A stretch of 64,000 nucleotides of DNA. Origin: Vibrio mexicanus. GTDB lineage: Bacteria; Pseudomonadota; Gammaproteobacteria; Enterobacterales; Vibrionaceae. The notes beneath the pieces were generated by a model. It made no database searches, was not told where the DNA came from, and was given only the letters and a program-made list of their open reading frames with translations. Positions 36,291-45,944 of this stretch are shown here, one piece after another (position 1 is the first letter of the stretch; each line of letters starts with the position of its first letter). The position numbers and the translations under genes were made by a program. The stretch lies in assembly GCF_001012815.1 (NCBI RefSeq), contig NZ_JYJP01000096.1, positions 1 through 64,000 of the forward strand, read 5' to 3'.

Positions 36291-39179
36291 ATGGATCTTG
36301 TTATGAGAAAACGTCGATACTCGCTGAGTATTCACATCACTAGCCTATTTCTAATACTGACGACACTCGTCGGGGCGGTGCTCATAGCGATCAGTTACCA
36401 ACACTCAAGGGAGTTGCTAACTGGCAGCGCTCAAGAACTGAGTAACGAAAATAGTCGCAAGCTTGAATCCATTTTCAAACAAAGCACCGCCCCTATTTTG
36501 ACTACGCTCGATTTCATGGCGTTGAACCCTATCATCGACCAAGACTCAGCACCCTATAAAGAGACTCGTTGGCTTACTTCTATCGACCTTATCTTTAACC
36601 GTAACCCGGGGTTGGTTGCACTCTACTACGCGAACAGCAATGGCAACTTCACCATAATCCGTCCACTTAGGAACAATAAGTCGCGGCAGCGATTTAACGC
36701 ACCTGACAAAGCCAGCATGCTGATACACTTTACCAAACCGGATGGCCTTAATGAGTATCACTTCCTTGATGGTAATCATAAACGGATCAGTAAGACTTCT
36801 GATGATTCCAATGAGTTCGATCCTAGAGTCCGGCCTTGGTTCCTCAATGCAGAGTCTGACGGCGAAATTAGGCTAACAGAGCCATATTTTTTTTACTTCT
36901 TAAAGGCCAATGGCGTGACATTGTCGCGCCGCTCACCTGATGGAGAGAAAGTCGTAGCAGCCGATTTCACTCTCGATTCCTTGTCTCAGCAGATCAGCGA
37001 GATCGGCTTTTCCAGCAACTCAAAACTCATCTTGTTTGACAACAGCTTTACCCCCCTCGCCCAGCATCAATCTGGTCTTGACCTAACTCAGCCAAAAGAG
37101 ACATTCGCACCGCGACTTGAAGATAGCATGTTCCGACCAATCCTCAATCGCATTAGCAGCCAAACACTATATGCAACGTCCACCGACCAAGATGGCGATT
37201 GGTCAATCACACTTACACCGGTTGCACTCAATAAACATGTACGACTGTTACTAGCTGAAGCCACTCCTCAAGATGATTTGGTCGCAAACCTACTTTCAAT
37301 GCGAGATAGGCAAGTCACCGTTGCTTTGATCATGATGTTCTTCAGCTTCTTGATCGTTTGGTATGTTTCAAAACGGCTGGCTAACCCACTTCAGAATTTG
37401 GTGCTACTTACCGATAACATTGCCCGATTCGACTTTAAAAAAACCCGCTACCCAAAAAGTTTTATCAAAGAAGTAGCGAATCTCACCGAGTCGATTGAGC
37501 TAATGGAGCACACGCTTCATGACCTACTTAGCTTGCTTAGAGATACGGCGGGCAATCAAGATTTTGCCTTGCTCGCTAGAACGATTACCCATCAAAGCTA
37601 TTTAGTAACAAAAGCAGAGACAATTTTGCTCTCTGTTTATTCAGAGCAAGACTCAAAATTTAGTATCGCTGCCAATCACGCCATCATCCCATTTAAGATC
37701 GACATTAATGAACTGCTATTCAACACCGCATGGCTGATGACGGATTTGAAAAAAGGCGAAATTATTCACCTCAACCGAGGCGATAATGCCCTCAAACCGT
37801 TTAGCGATGTGCTCTACAACTCTGATATATACCTCTTCCCTCTGCTCAATCGCGAGCATCAATTGGTAGGAATACTGACTCTAGGGTACGAGCGCCCAAT
37901 CACCGAAGAGCAATACGACAAACATGCTTTCCTTCGCGAGTTGCTGAGCTTTGCCGAAATTGCAAAAGAAAATATCGACCAAATGCAGCAGCAAAAGGAC
38001 ATGCTCAATGCATTTATCGAGTTAATAGCTTCAGCCATTGATACCAAATCGCCATACACCGGAAGCCATTGCCAGCGCATTCCTGAGTTATCCAAAATGC
38101 TTACAGAAGTTGCGGCAAAAGATAAAACTTACTTCTCCTATTTCGAAATGAGTTCAACGGATTGGGAAGCTCTTCATCTGGCGTCTTGGCTGCATGACTG
38201 CGGCAAAGTCACCACGCCCGAATATGTCATCGACAAAGCGACCAAGCTTGAAACCATTTATGATCGAATCCATGAAATCAGAATGCGCTTCGAGTTACTC
38301 AAGACCCAAGCTCAAGCAGACTATTGGCAAGGCGTGGCTGAAGGGGGCGATCCGCATAAACTCGGTCAGGTGCTTCAAGACAAACATGCGCAGCTTGACG
38401 ATGACTTCGCTTTTGTCGCAGAGTGCAATATTGGTAGTGAGAACTTAGATGACGAACATATTGAACGACTAGAACGCATCGCTCAGGTAACTTGGACTCG
38501 AACATTAGATGATCAAATCGGGATCTCATGGATCGAAAAAGAACGTGCGCAACCTTCCGCTAAACTGCCCACCACCGAGTCGCTTTTGGCGAATAAAGCC
38601 AATCATAAAATCCCTTGGGCTGACGGTATGAGCCCTCAAAATGTTTGGACTGAAAACTACGTATTGCAACCAGGCGACGTCAAATATGATCGCGGAGAAT
38701 TGTATAACCTCAGCATTAAACAAGGCACATTAACGGCAGAAGAACGCTTCATCATCAATGATCACATCATTCAGACCCACATTATGTTGAACAAGCTCCC
38801 TTATCCGGAGCATTTGCAAAAAGTCCCTGAAATTGCAGGCGGCCATCATGAGCGTGTCGATGGTAAGGGTTATCCTAAAGGACTAAATGCAGAGCAACTT
38901 TCTGTACCTGCGCGCATTATGGCCATTGCCGATGTATTTGAAGCGCTCACATCGAGCGACAGGCCGTATAAGAAAGCCAAAAGCCTAGAGAAATCTATCA
39001 ATATCATGACCCACATGGCCACTTCCGGCCACATCGATCCGAAACTCTACATCTTGTTCCTAGAACATGAAATTTATCAAAACTATGCGGATATGTTCCT
39101 AGATAAGGAACAACATAGTGTTATTGATAAGCAGCAGCACATTGCTCGAGTTAAAGAGTATCTTAAGTCTTTGATTTAA
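36291..39179 (+). CDS. dCache-HAMP-GAF-HD-GYP membrane sensor
   Basis: This is a 962-residue signal protein. A membrane helix at about 14-36 is followed by a periplasmic dCache sensor with the RPWFLNAESDGEIRLTEPYFF signature (about 178-198), a second helix at about 340-360, HAMP at about 362-415 and a GAF-like region at about 440-565. The HD-GYP domain then follows: HDCGK (about 635) and HHERVDGKGYPKGL (about 851). The canonical catalytic residues are present, so cyclic-di-GMP hydrolysis is expected. The gap of about 215 residues between HDCGK and HHE is far longer than usual. Start may be 36291 or 36303. Confidence 0.88.
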   Translation: MDLVMRKRRYSLSIHITSLFLILTTLVGAVLIAISYQHSRELLTGSAQELSNENSRKLESIFKQSTAPILTTLDFMALNPIIDQDSAPYKETRWLTSIDLIFNRNPGLVALYYANSNGNFTIIRPLRNNKSRQRFNAPDKASMLIHFTKPDGLNEYHFLDGNHKRISKTSDDSNEFDPRVRPWFLNAESDGEIRLTEPYFFYFLKANGVTLSRRSPDGEKVVAADFTLDSLSQQISEIGFSSNSKLILFDNSFTPLAQHQSGLDLTQPKETFAPRLEDSMFRPILNRISSQTLYATSTDQDGDWSITLTPVALNKHVRLLLAEATPQDDLVANLLSMRDRQVTVALIMMFFSFLIVWYVSKRLANPLQNLVLLTDNIARFDFKKTRYPKSFIKEVANLTESIELMEHTLHDLLSLLRDTAGNQDFALLARTITHQSYLVTKAETILLSVYSEQDSKFSIAANHAIIPFKIDINELLFNTAWLMTDLKKGEIIHLNRGDNALKPFSDVLYNSDIYLFPLLNREHQLVGILTLGYERPITEEQYDKHAFLRELLSFAEIAKENIDQMQQQKDMLNAFIELIASAIDTKSPYTGSHCQRIPELSKMLTEVAAKDKTYFSYFEMSSTDWEALHLASWLHDCGKVTTPEYVIDKATKLETIYDRIHEIRMRFELLKTQAQADYWQGVAEGGDPHKLGQVLQDKHAQLDDDFAFVAECNIGSENLDDEHIERLERIAQVTWTRTLDDQIGISWIEKERAQPSAKLPTTESLLANKANHKIPWADGMSPQNVWTENYVLQPGDVKYDRGELYNLSIKQGTLTAEERFIINDHIIQTHIMLNKLPYPEHLQKVPEIAGGHHERVDGKGYPKGLNAEQLSVPARIMAIADVFEALTSSDRPYKKAKSLEKSINIMTHMATSGHIDPKLYILFLEHEIYQNYADMFLDKEQHSVIDKQQHIARVKEYLKSLI

Positions 39180-39378
39180 TATCCTCATCCTTGTGGTGGT
39201 ACAAATAGCCCACTTTTAAGTATTTGCTCTACAAGTAATCTCATTACTAGAACAGTTTTTTACTGACTTTATTTGTCTAAAATTCAACAAGTTAACATCA
39301 TGAAGCACGATAATTTAATCGATTGCATTTTCAAGTATTGATGTAAATCAATTTGTCATACACAATAGCCGACCGTGT

Positions 39379-39400
39379 AAAAGTGATCGGCATCACTTTT
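39379..39400. promoter_or_regulatory. CRP-like palindrome upstream of zwf
   Basis: Perfect 9-bp arms AAAAGTGAT and ATCACTTTT flank the 4-base spacer CGGC. Aligned by centre to the E. coli CRP consensus it agrees at 17 of 22 positions (GTGA-N6-TCAC kept). It lies 122 bases upstream of the zwf start. It could equally serve another dimeric repressor. HexR-type sites were looked for and not seen. Confidence 0.55.
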
Positions 39401-39521
39401 AGTGACCAGTGAGAACCATGGGTAATACCTATCACATCAATAGATAGCGCCTATTATCTATAATGGATTTTCGTTGTTAACGTGTATTTAGACTAACTGC
39501 CGCGTTCTTAAAGGAAAGAAG

Positions 39522-41024
39522 ATGGTAATACCTGAAAATAGTAGCATCGTTATTTTTGGTGCTTCCGGAGACTTAACTTATCGTAAGTTGATTCCTGCTC
39601 TCTACCACTTATATGCGAGCAATCAACTGCCAAAAACTTTCACCATTCTAGGTGTTAGCCGCACAGAATACAGCGATGAGTCTTACCGCGAAAAACTAAA
39701 GCGCTCACTTCAGGAAATGGAAAAGACGGAACCTGATACACTCAACGCGTTTGTAGAACACTTGCACTATCAAGCAATCAATACTTCTGATAGCCAAGAC
39801 TACGCAAAGCTCGTAACTCGCCTTGATGAACTGGCCGACAAGTACCAGTTCGAGCAGCAAAACACCCTATTCTATTTGGCAACACCACCGAGCCTATACA
39901 GCGTGATTCCTGCAAGCCTTGCTGAGCATGGTTTGAACGACGAATCAAACGGTTGGAAACGCCTCATCATCGAAAAACCCTTTGGTTACGATCTTGAATC
40001 AGCTCAAAAGCTAGATAAAGAGATCCACGAGCATTTCCAAGAACATCAAATCTACCGTATCGACCACTACCTCGGTAAAGAAACGGTTCAAAACCTTCTG
40101 GTATTCCGTTTCTCTAACGCGATGTTTGAGCCGCTATGGAACCGCAACTTCATCGATTACGTTGAAATCACAGGTGCTGAGTTCCTCGGTGTTGAAGAAC
40201 GTGGTGGCTACTACGATGGCTCTGGTGCGGTTCGTGACATGTTCCAAAACCACCTACTGCAAGTATTGGCGATGGTTGGTATGGAGCCACCAGCACAAAT
40301 CAACGCGGATTCTATGCGTGATGAGGTTGTTAAAGTTCTGCAATGTCTGAAGCCTTTAGACGAAGAATCACTGCGTAACGACTTGGTTCTGGGTCAATAC
40401 ACAGCATCGGACGTTCGTGGTCAGCACCTTGTAGGCTACCGCGAAGAAAACGGCGTTGCCGATGATTCTCGTACAGAAACGTACATCGGCCTGAAAGCTT
40501 ACATCAACAACTGGCGTTGGAACGGCGTACCATTCTACGTGCGTACTGGTAAACGTCTACCAACTCGTGTAACGGAAGTGGTTATTCACTTCAAACGCAC
40601 GCCGCACCCAGTATTTGGTCAAGATGCACCAGAGAACAAACTTATCATTCGAATCCAACCAGACGAAGGGATTCAAATGAGCTTTGGCTTGAAGGAACCA
40701 GGGGCAGGTTTCCACGCAAAAGAAGTGAAAATGAACTTCCACTACGCGTCATTGCAAGAGACACAAATGCTTACGGCTTATGAGCGACTTTTACTTGATG
40801 CTCTAAACGGTGATGCTACTCTGTTTGCACGTAGCGATGCGGTTGAAGCTTGCTGGAAATACGTTCAACCAATTCTCGACTTTAAACAAGATCCACAAGC
40901 ATTGTTTGGCTATGCATGTGGTACATGGGGCCCGAAAGAGGCAGACGATCTACTGCAACGCAGTGACCGCGCTTGGCGCTTCCCATGTAAGAACCTAACC
41001 GATACGGACTACTGCGAACTATGA
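39522..41024 (+). CDS. zwf: Glucose-6-phosphate 1-dehydrogenase
   Basis: Zwf oxidises glucose 6-phosphate to 6-phosphogluconolactone with NADP+, the first step of the oxidative pentose phosphate and Entner-Doudoroff routes. The 500-residue length is normal. The coenzyme loop [17 protein letters not shown] starts it, the substrate motif RIDHYLGKE contains the catalytic His region, and EKPFGYD is the conserved Lys-Pro site. AAGGAAAG precedes the ATG. The stop overlaps the pgl start (ATGA), so the pair is coupled. Confidence 0.98.
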   Translation: MVIPENSSIVIFGASGDLTYRKLIPALYHLYASNQLPKTFTILGVSRTEYSDESYREKLKRSLQEMEKTEPDTLNAFVEHLHYQAINTSDSQDYAKLVTRLDELADKYQFEQQNTLFYLATPPSLYSVIPASLAEHGLNDESNGWKRLIIEKPFGYDLESAQKLDKEIHEHFQEHQIYRIDHYLGKETVQNLLVFRFSNAMFEPLWNRNFIDYVEITGAEFLGVEERGGYYDGSGAVRDMFQNHLLQVLAMVGMEPPAQINADSMRDEVVKVLQCLKPLDEESLRNDLVLGQYTASDVRGQHLVGYREENGVADDSRTETYIGLKAYINNWRWNGVPFYVRTGKRLPTRVTEVVIHFKRTPHPVFGQDAPENKLIIRIQPDEGIQMSFGLKEPGAGFHAKEVKMNFHYASLQETQMLTAYERLLLDALNGDATLFARSDAVEACWKYVQPILDFKQDPQALFGYACGTWGPKEADDLLQRSDRAWRFPCKNLTDTDYCEL

Positions 41025-41737
41025 TCAATCATAAGATTTTTCAAACCGCTGAACAGGTAGTAGAAAGCCTAGCGAACGACATGAAAGCGTTTAGCGAACA
41101 AGGCCGCCCTGTTCATATTTCACTTTCTGGTGGCAGCACACCTAAGATGCTGTTTAAGCTACTTGCAACCGATGCTTACGCTTCAACTATTCAGTGGAAC
41201 AACCTCCACTTTTGGTGGGGTGATGAGCGCTGCGTAGCACCGGACGATGCAGAAAGTAACTACGGCGAAGCGAATGCTTTGCTGTTTAGCAAAGTAAACC
41301 TGCCTGCGGAGAACATCCACCGCATCCTAGGTGAAAATGAGCCTAAAGCAGAAGCTGAGCGCTTTGCAAAAGAGATGGCAGACGTCATCCCAACAGAAAA
41401 TGGCACGCCTGTTTTCGATTGGATTTTATTGGGTGTTGGCGCAGACGGTCATACCGCTTCCCTATTCCCAGGGCAAACAAACTATCAAGATGAGAACCTA
41501 TCTGTTTTGGCATCTCATCCTGAATCAGGCCAAATTCGCGTTTCTAAAACTGCAAAAGTTTTGGAAGCCGCTAAACGTATCAGCTACCTAGTGCTTGGCG
41601 CGGGTAAAGTTGAAATCGTTCACGAAATTCATACGACTCCTGCTAATGATCTGCCTTATCCGGCGGCGAAAATCCAGTCTAAAACTGGTGAAACGGAGTG
41701 GTACTTAGATTCTGACGCAGCAGCAAAAATCGCGTAA
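41021..41737 (+). CDS. pgl: 6-phosphogluconolactonase
   Basis: This enzyme hydrolyses 6-phosphogluconolactone to 6-phosphogluconate. The 238-residue protein belongs to the DevB/SOL family: [14 protein letters not shown] near residue 31, [18 protein letters not shown] and [16 protein letters not shown] with the catalytic Gly-His segment. It overlaps zwf by four bases and is 36 bp upstream of gnd, so the three form an operon. Confidence 0.97.
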   Translation: MINHKIFQTAEQVVESLANDMKAFSEQGRPVHISLSGGSTPKMLFKLLATDAYASTIQWNNLHFWWGDERCVAPDDAESNYGEANALLFSKVNLPAENIHRILGENEPKAEAERFAKEMADVIPTENGTPVFDWILLGVGADGHTASLFPGQTNYQDENLSVLASHPESGQIRVSKTAKVLEAAKRISYLVLGAGKVEIVHEIHTTPANDLPYPAAKIQSKTGETEWYLDSDAAAKIA

Positions 41738-41772
41738 TGCGAGCGTCCAAATAGGAAAATTGGAGAGAAACA

Positions 41773-43221
41773 ATGAAAGGTGATATCGGTGTAATTGGCC
41801 TAGCAGTAATGGGTCAAAACCTTATCCTAAACATGAACGACCACGGCTTTAAAGTAGTGGCTCACAACCGTACTGCTGCGAAGGTAGATGAATTCCTTGA
41901 AGGCCCAGCAAAAGGCACAAACATTGTTGGTGCTTACTCACTAGAAGAGCTAGTAGAGAAGCTAGAAGCGCCACGTAAAGTGATGCTAATGGTTCGCGCG
42001 GGTGCTGTTGTTGATGCATTCATCGACAACCTAATCCCACTTCTAGACGAAGGCGACATCATTATCGACGGTGGTAACACTAACTACCCAGATACGAACC
42101 GTCGCGTTGCACATTGTCGTGAAAAAGGCATTCACTTCATCGGTACTGGTGTATCTGGTGGTGAAGAAGGTGCGCGTTTCGGTCCTTCAATCATGCCTGG
42201 CGGTTCTGCGGAAGCTTGGGAAGCAGTTAAGCCTATCTTCCAAGGTATCTCAGCAAAAACTGACGCTGGCGAGCCTTGTTGTGATTGGGTTGGTAACGAC
42301 GGTGCTGGCCACTTCGTTAAGATGGTTCACAACGGCATCGAATACGGTGACATGCAGCTAATCACTGAAGCATACCAGTTCATGAAAGATGGTCTTGGTA
42401 TGTCTGCAGACGAAATGCAAGCAGTATTCGCTGACTGGAACAAAACAGAACTAGACAGCTACCTTGTTGAAATCACAGCAGACATCCTTGGCTACAAAGA
42501 TGAAGATGGTGAGCCTCTAGTTGAAAAAATTCTAGACACAGCTGGCCAAAAAGGTACGGGTAAATGGACAGGTATCAACGCGCTTGACCTAGGTATTCCT
42601 CTAACGCTTATCTCTGAGTCTGTATTCTCACGTTGTCTATCTGCGCTTAAAGACCAGCGTGTTGAAGCTGAATCGCTATTTGGCAAGACTATCACGCCAG
42701 TTGAAGGCGACAAGCAAGAGTGGGTTGAGGCTCTTCGTCAGGCTCTTCTAGCGTCTAAGATCATCTCTTACGCTCAAGGCTTCATGCTAATGCGCGAAGC
42801 ATCAAACGAGAATGGTTGGGACCTAAACTACGGTAACGTTGCACTAATGTGGCGCGGTGGTTGTATCATCCGCTCTGCATTCCTAGGCAACATCCGTGAT
42901 GCGTACGAAGCGAACCCAGACATCGCATTCCTTGGTTCAGATGACTACTTCAAAGGCATCCTACAAAACAGCCTAAGCGCATGGCGTAAGGTTGCAGCTA
43001 AGTCGCTAGAAGCAGGCATCCCAATGCCTTGTACTATCTCTGCACTTTCGTTCCTAGACGGCTACACAACAGCCCGTCTGCCAGCGAACCTACTTCAAGC
43101 TCAACGTGACTACTTCGGTGCTCACACTTATGAGCGTACTGATCGTCCACGTGGTGAGTTCTTCCACACTAACTGGACGGGTACAGGCGGCGACACTGCA
43201 TCTACTACTTACGACGTTTAA
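41773..43221 (+). CDS. gnd: 6-phosphogluconate dehydrogenase, decarboxylating
   Basis: Gnd oxidises and decarboxylates 6-phosphogluconate to ribulose 5-phosphate. The 482-residue length is normal. GVIGLAVMGQNLILNM is the NADP fingerprint, followed by GVSGGEEGARFGPSIMPGG and the substrate motif KMVHNGIEYGDMQLI with the catalytic Lys, and it ends FHTNWTGTGGDTASTTYDV. GGAGAG precedes the ATG. It is the third gene of zwf-pgl-gnd. Confidence 0.98.
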   Translation: MKGDIGVIGLAVMGQNLILNMNDHGFKVVAHNRTAAKVDEFLEGPAKGTNIVGAYSLEELVEKLEAPRKVMLMVRAGAVVDAFIDNLIPLLDEGDIIIDGGNTNYPDTNRRVAHCREKGIHFIGTGVSGGEEGARFGPSIMPGGSAEAWEAVKPIFQGISAKTDAGEPCCDWVGNDGAGHFVKMVHNGIEYGDMQLITEAYQFMKDGLGMSADEMQAVFADWNKTELDSYLVEITADILGYKDEDGEPLVEKILDTAGQKGTGKWTGINALDLGIPLTLISESVFSRCLSALKDQRVEAESLFGKTITPVEGDKQEWVEALRQALLASKIISYAQGFMLMREASNENGWDLNYGNVALMWRGGCIIRSAFLGNIRDAYEANPDIAFLGSDDYFKGILQNSLSAWRKVAAKSLEAGIPMPCTISALSFLDGYTTARLPANLLQAQRDYFGAHTYERTDRPRGEFFHTNWTGTGGDTASTTYDV

Positions 43222-43263
43222 TGTTCATCTGCATTAAATAACCAAGTAAAACAAAATGTTAAG

Positions 43264-43294
43264 GCCAAGTCATTTTTTATGACTTGGCTTTTTT
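43264..43294 (+). terminator. Terminator of the zwf-pgl-gnd operon
   Basis: A 10-bp perfect stem (GCCAAGTCAT / ATGACTTGGC) with a T-rich loop and a T run lies 43 bases after gnd. Confidence 0.9.
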
Positions 43295-43436
43295 ATTTGA
43301 GCTTTAACCAAAAAGGCGTAGAAGTGTTTTGTGATCAACCTCTAATCTCATCCTATAATTTATTCGACATGGGGGAGTTGCATTATCAATCTCTTCGTTA
43401 TCGTGTCATTACCTACTAATTGATTGAGGTTTTGTT

Positions 43437-43580
43437 ATGACCATTAATAAGCGCTTTATATTCGTCCCAAACGAGATAGAAGATGAGGCCATTCAGAAGT
43501 TAGCTTCTGAAAAGTCAGCACAAGAAACTCAACGTCAGCAACTAGTTAAACAGGCTCAGAAACAAGGCGGCTTGCAGTAA
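43437..43580 (+). CDS. Small hypothetical protein, 47 residues
   Basis: A frame of 47 codons plus stop begins at an ATG (MTINKRFIFVPNEIEDEAIQ) preceded by TTGAGG, and ends QAQKQGGLQ before a perfect tetraloop terminator. It is Gln- and Lys-rich and helical. It has the look of a real gene because of the ribosome-binding site and the dedicated terminator. No family is recognised. It was too short for ordinary length thresholds. Confidence 0.6.
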   Translation: MTINKRFIFVPNEIEDEAIQKLASEKSAQETQRQQLVKQAQKQGGLQ

Positions 43581-43600
43581 CGCCAAGTTTCAACGTTTAA

Positions 43601-43624
43601 AAACCGTCGAAAGGCGGTTTTTTA
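43601..43624 (+). terminator. Terminator after the small 47-aa gene
   Basis: An 8-bp stem (AAACCGTC / GGCGGTTT, with one T-G pair) and a GAAA tetraloop are followed by TTT. Confidence 0.85.
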
Positions 43625-43984
43625 TCGGGGTAAAAATAGCCAAATGTGCTCACTTTGCTCTAGATCAGTAATTATCACAAAATATCATCAAAGACATTCG
43701 ATATTGATTTGCACAATCAGGTCCAAAGCCGTAGACTCCTCGGCTTTGCAAATAGAACCTAGGCAAATTACCCTAATTCGATACTTTTAATGAAACTTAA
43801 TGCATTTTAGATGCTGTAGCCTTCAGTTCACATCGAATACTTCTTAGCTGACATTCAGCTTACCTGCCATCTTTCACGCCCAACATTGGCGTTCGCTATT
43901 TGCTTCGGTCCTACGGACGGCACCAATTCTATCTATGGAAGGTTAACCTTCTAACCCTGTGTTAGACAGACAATAGGAGACATT
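43625..43984. other. Intergenic region upstream of the GltS-type carrier
   Basis: About 360 bp without a gene. An 8-bp perfect stem, CAAAGCCG and CGGCTTTG (43724-43731 and 43741-43748, loop of nine), lies here; its lack of a T run argues against a terminator. It may be an operator or a leader hairpin. AGGAGACATT precedes the ATG at 43985. Confidence 0.4.
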
Positions 43985-45321
43985 ATGCCTCAAGGTTTAA
44001 TGCTATCTGACTTGGCAATTGCAGGTGCTCTGCTCATTTTCGCCAAGCTACTGCGCGTGCGTATTACACTGCTGCAGAAAATCTACATCCCCTCCGCCGT
44101 GTTAGCAGGCTTATTCGGTCTCGCACTTGGCCCTGCTATGTTAGATGTACTTCCATGGACAGATACGTTCACAGCCAACGCAGGTATCCTTACTGCTGCC
44201 CTTTTCTCTGCACTTGGCTTAGCGACAGATGTTCCATCACCCAAAACCGTGGCCACTCGCGCAGGTTCAATGTGGGCATTCAACCAAATCGCATCCGTTT
44301 CTCAATGGTTGTTCGCTGCTATGTTTGGCCTAGTGATTACTACCCTATTTTGGCCAGAAGTGAGTGGTGCGCTAGGCGTTACCATGTCTGCTGGTTTCAT
44401 GGGGGTCATGGCACCTCCGCGGTCGTCGGTGACATCTTTAGTTCGTTAGGCTGGGAAGATGCATTTTCGATCAGTTTGACCTTCGCTACGGTCGGCATCT
44501 TCTTATCAATTTCGATTGGTATGCTGATCCTTCAAGTCGCATTGAAAATGGGTTGGATAAAAACCTTTACCAGCTTCAACAATATGGATGAGTTTCAGCG
44601 TAAAGGTCTAATTAAGCCAAAGCAGCAGCAAGCAGTAATGAAAGACACGATGTCGTCGCTATCTGTCGATGCGTTCGCTATCCATGCTGCCCTTGTCGTT
44701 ATTGTCACTGCGTTTTCGTATGTCTCTGCGGGCTATTTGTCATCGTTTCATGACCAAGTGCAAATCCCAACCTTCGTTACAGGCTTTTTAGGCGGTATGT
44801 TAGTGCGAATTATCGCTAAACAAACCAAAGCTTCTGAGTACCTTTGTGACGTCGCTTTTAATCATGCTGCTGGTATGAGTACGGATTATCTGATCATCTT
44901 TGGCATCTCATCCATCAAAATCACTGTGCTTGCCGCGTACCTTGCCCCGATGATTGTATTGGCCTTTGGTGGTGTATTGTTCACCCTATGGCTAGTCCTT
45001 TGGGTCGCACCACGCATCATGGGCGACAACTGGTTTGAAAAAGGTATTTTCTCATGGGGTTGGTTAACCGGCACGGTTGCAATGGGTATCGCTTTACTTC
45101 GCATCGTCGATCCAAACATGCGCAGCAAAGTTCTCGATGACTACGCCATCGCTTATGTTCCCGGTTCGATTACTGACATTTTCATTATCTCGCTAATGCC
45201 ACTGGCTATGTATCACGGTATGCACTGGCACGCGCTCGCAGCAGGATTGAGCTACATTGCTGTTGTGCTGTTCATTTGGCGCTTCGTTTTTACCCGTATT
45301 GGCAAAACGGCAACACAGTAG
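43985..45321 (+). pseudogene. Sodium/glutamate symporter (GltS family), frameshifted
   Basis: This is an integral membrane carrier of about 445 residues, with 10-12 hydrophobic segments in two inverted halves. The first frame ends after AGFMGVMAPP. Adding one G to the GGGGG run at 44401-44405 restores AGFMGGHGTSAVVGDIF, the GltS pore-loop motif GGHGTxxxxG, and continues to 45321. GltS carriers couple sodium to glutamate; the substrate here is inferred from family only. The break is one more single-base loss in a G run. Confidence 0.83.
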
Positions 45322-45355
45322 CCCAATTAAACACTCAACAAGCACACGCAACATA

Positions 45356-45383
45356 AAAAAGCCGCTCATATGAGCGGCTTTTT
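45356..45383. terminator. Bidirectional terminator after the GltS-type gene
   Basis: Arms AAAAAGCCGCTCA and TGAGCGGCTTTTT pair around a TA loop, with T runs in both directions. It also fits the convergent small gene at 45432. Confidence 0.88.
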
Positions 45384-45431
45384 GTCGGCGATTTCTTTTA
45401 TTGGCGAATCACATCCTGTGTGCCAAGTATC

Positions 45432-45662
45432 CTATATCGCTTCTCTTTTGTTGGGGAAGAGTCGATTCTTTAAGTAAACAATGCCTGTCACAATCAAGCC
45501 TCCTACAGAGACAGTGAACAGAGCAGGCATGGACATGATCCAAGCAAAGATGGCTAACATACAGGCGATGAATGCCGTCATTCTGCTTCCTGACATTACG
45601 CGGCCGAGCTTTCGAGAAGTGAACTTATTAGACGCAGTCATAGTACCCTCCTTACCTGTCAC
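45432..45662 (-). CDS. Small two-helix membrane protein
   Basis: This 76-residue protein (or 70 if it starts at the internal MTASNKF) has a basic N-terminus (KFTSRKLGRVMSGSRM) and two hydrophobic segments (about 28-45 and 48-63), ending in KNRLFPNKREAI. An RxxGRxxSGxR arrangement is seen. No family is recognised. Short transport or stress peptides look like this. It converges with the GltS gene. Confidence 0.6.
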   Translation of the reverse strand: MTGKEGTMTASNKFTSRKLGRVMSGSRMTAFIACMLAIFAWIMSMPALFTVSVGGLIVTGIVYLKNRLFPNKREAI

Positions 45663-45944
45663 ATTGTTTACTATGTCTAGGCTTTTTGTCTAAGTTCATG
45701 GTGCCAAAATTTGGTGTTTTTTTCATCAAGGGTTGGATGGTTTACTCTACGGGATCACGTTGATTTTAGAACGTTTTAGATTTCTGACATTTGTTTATAT
45801 TTTGTTCACCAGACTGCCGAAGTTGTTCTTTTTATCACCAATTCCAACAAATGTGACTCCAACTTGAAACACGAGTACAAATCGACTGGCAAGCTTAAAA
45901 AGCTGAACTATTCTCCAAGAATACAAGGCTTAAAGGTTACTGCT

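Noticed and set aside
37859..38529. Two overlapping antisense frames in the HD-GYP gene
   Set aside because: They are shadows in a strongly coding region.
43724..43748. 8-bp stem CAAAGCCG / CGGCTTTG as a terminator
   Set aside because: No T run follows on either strand, so it is kept only as an unassigned hairpin.
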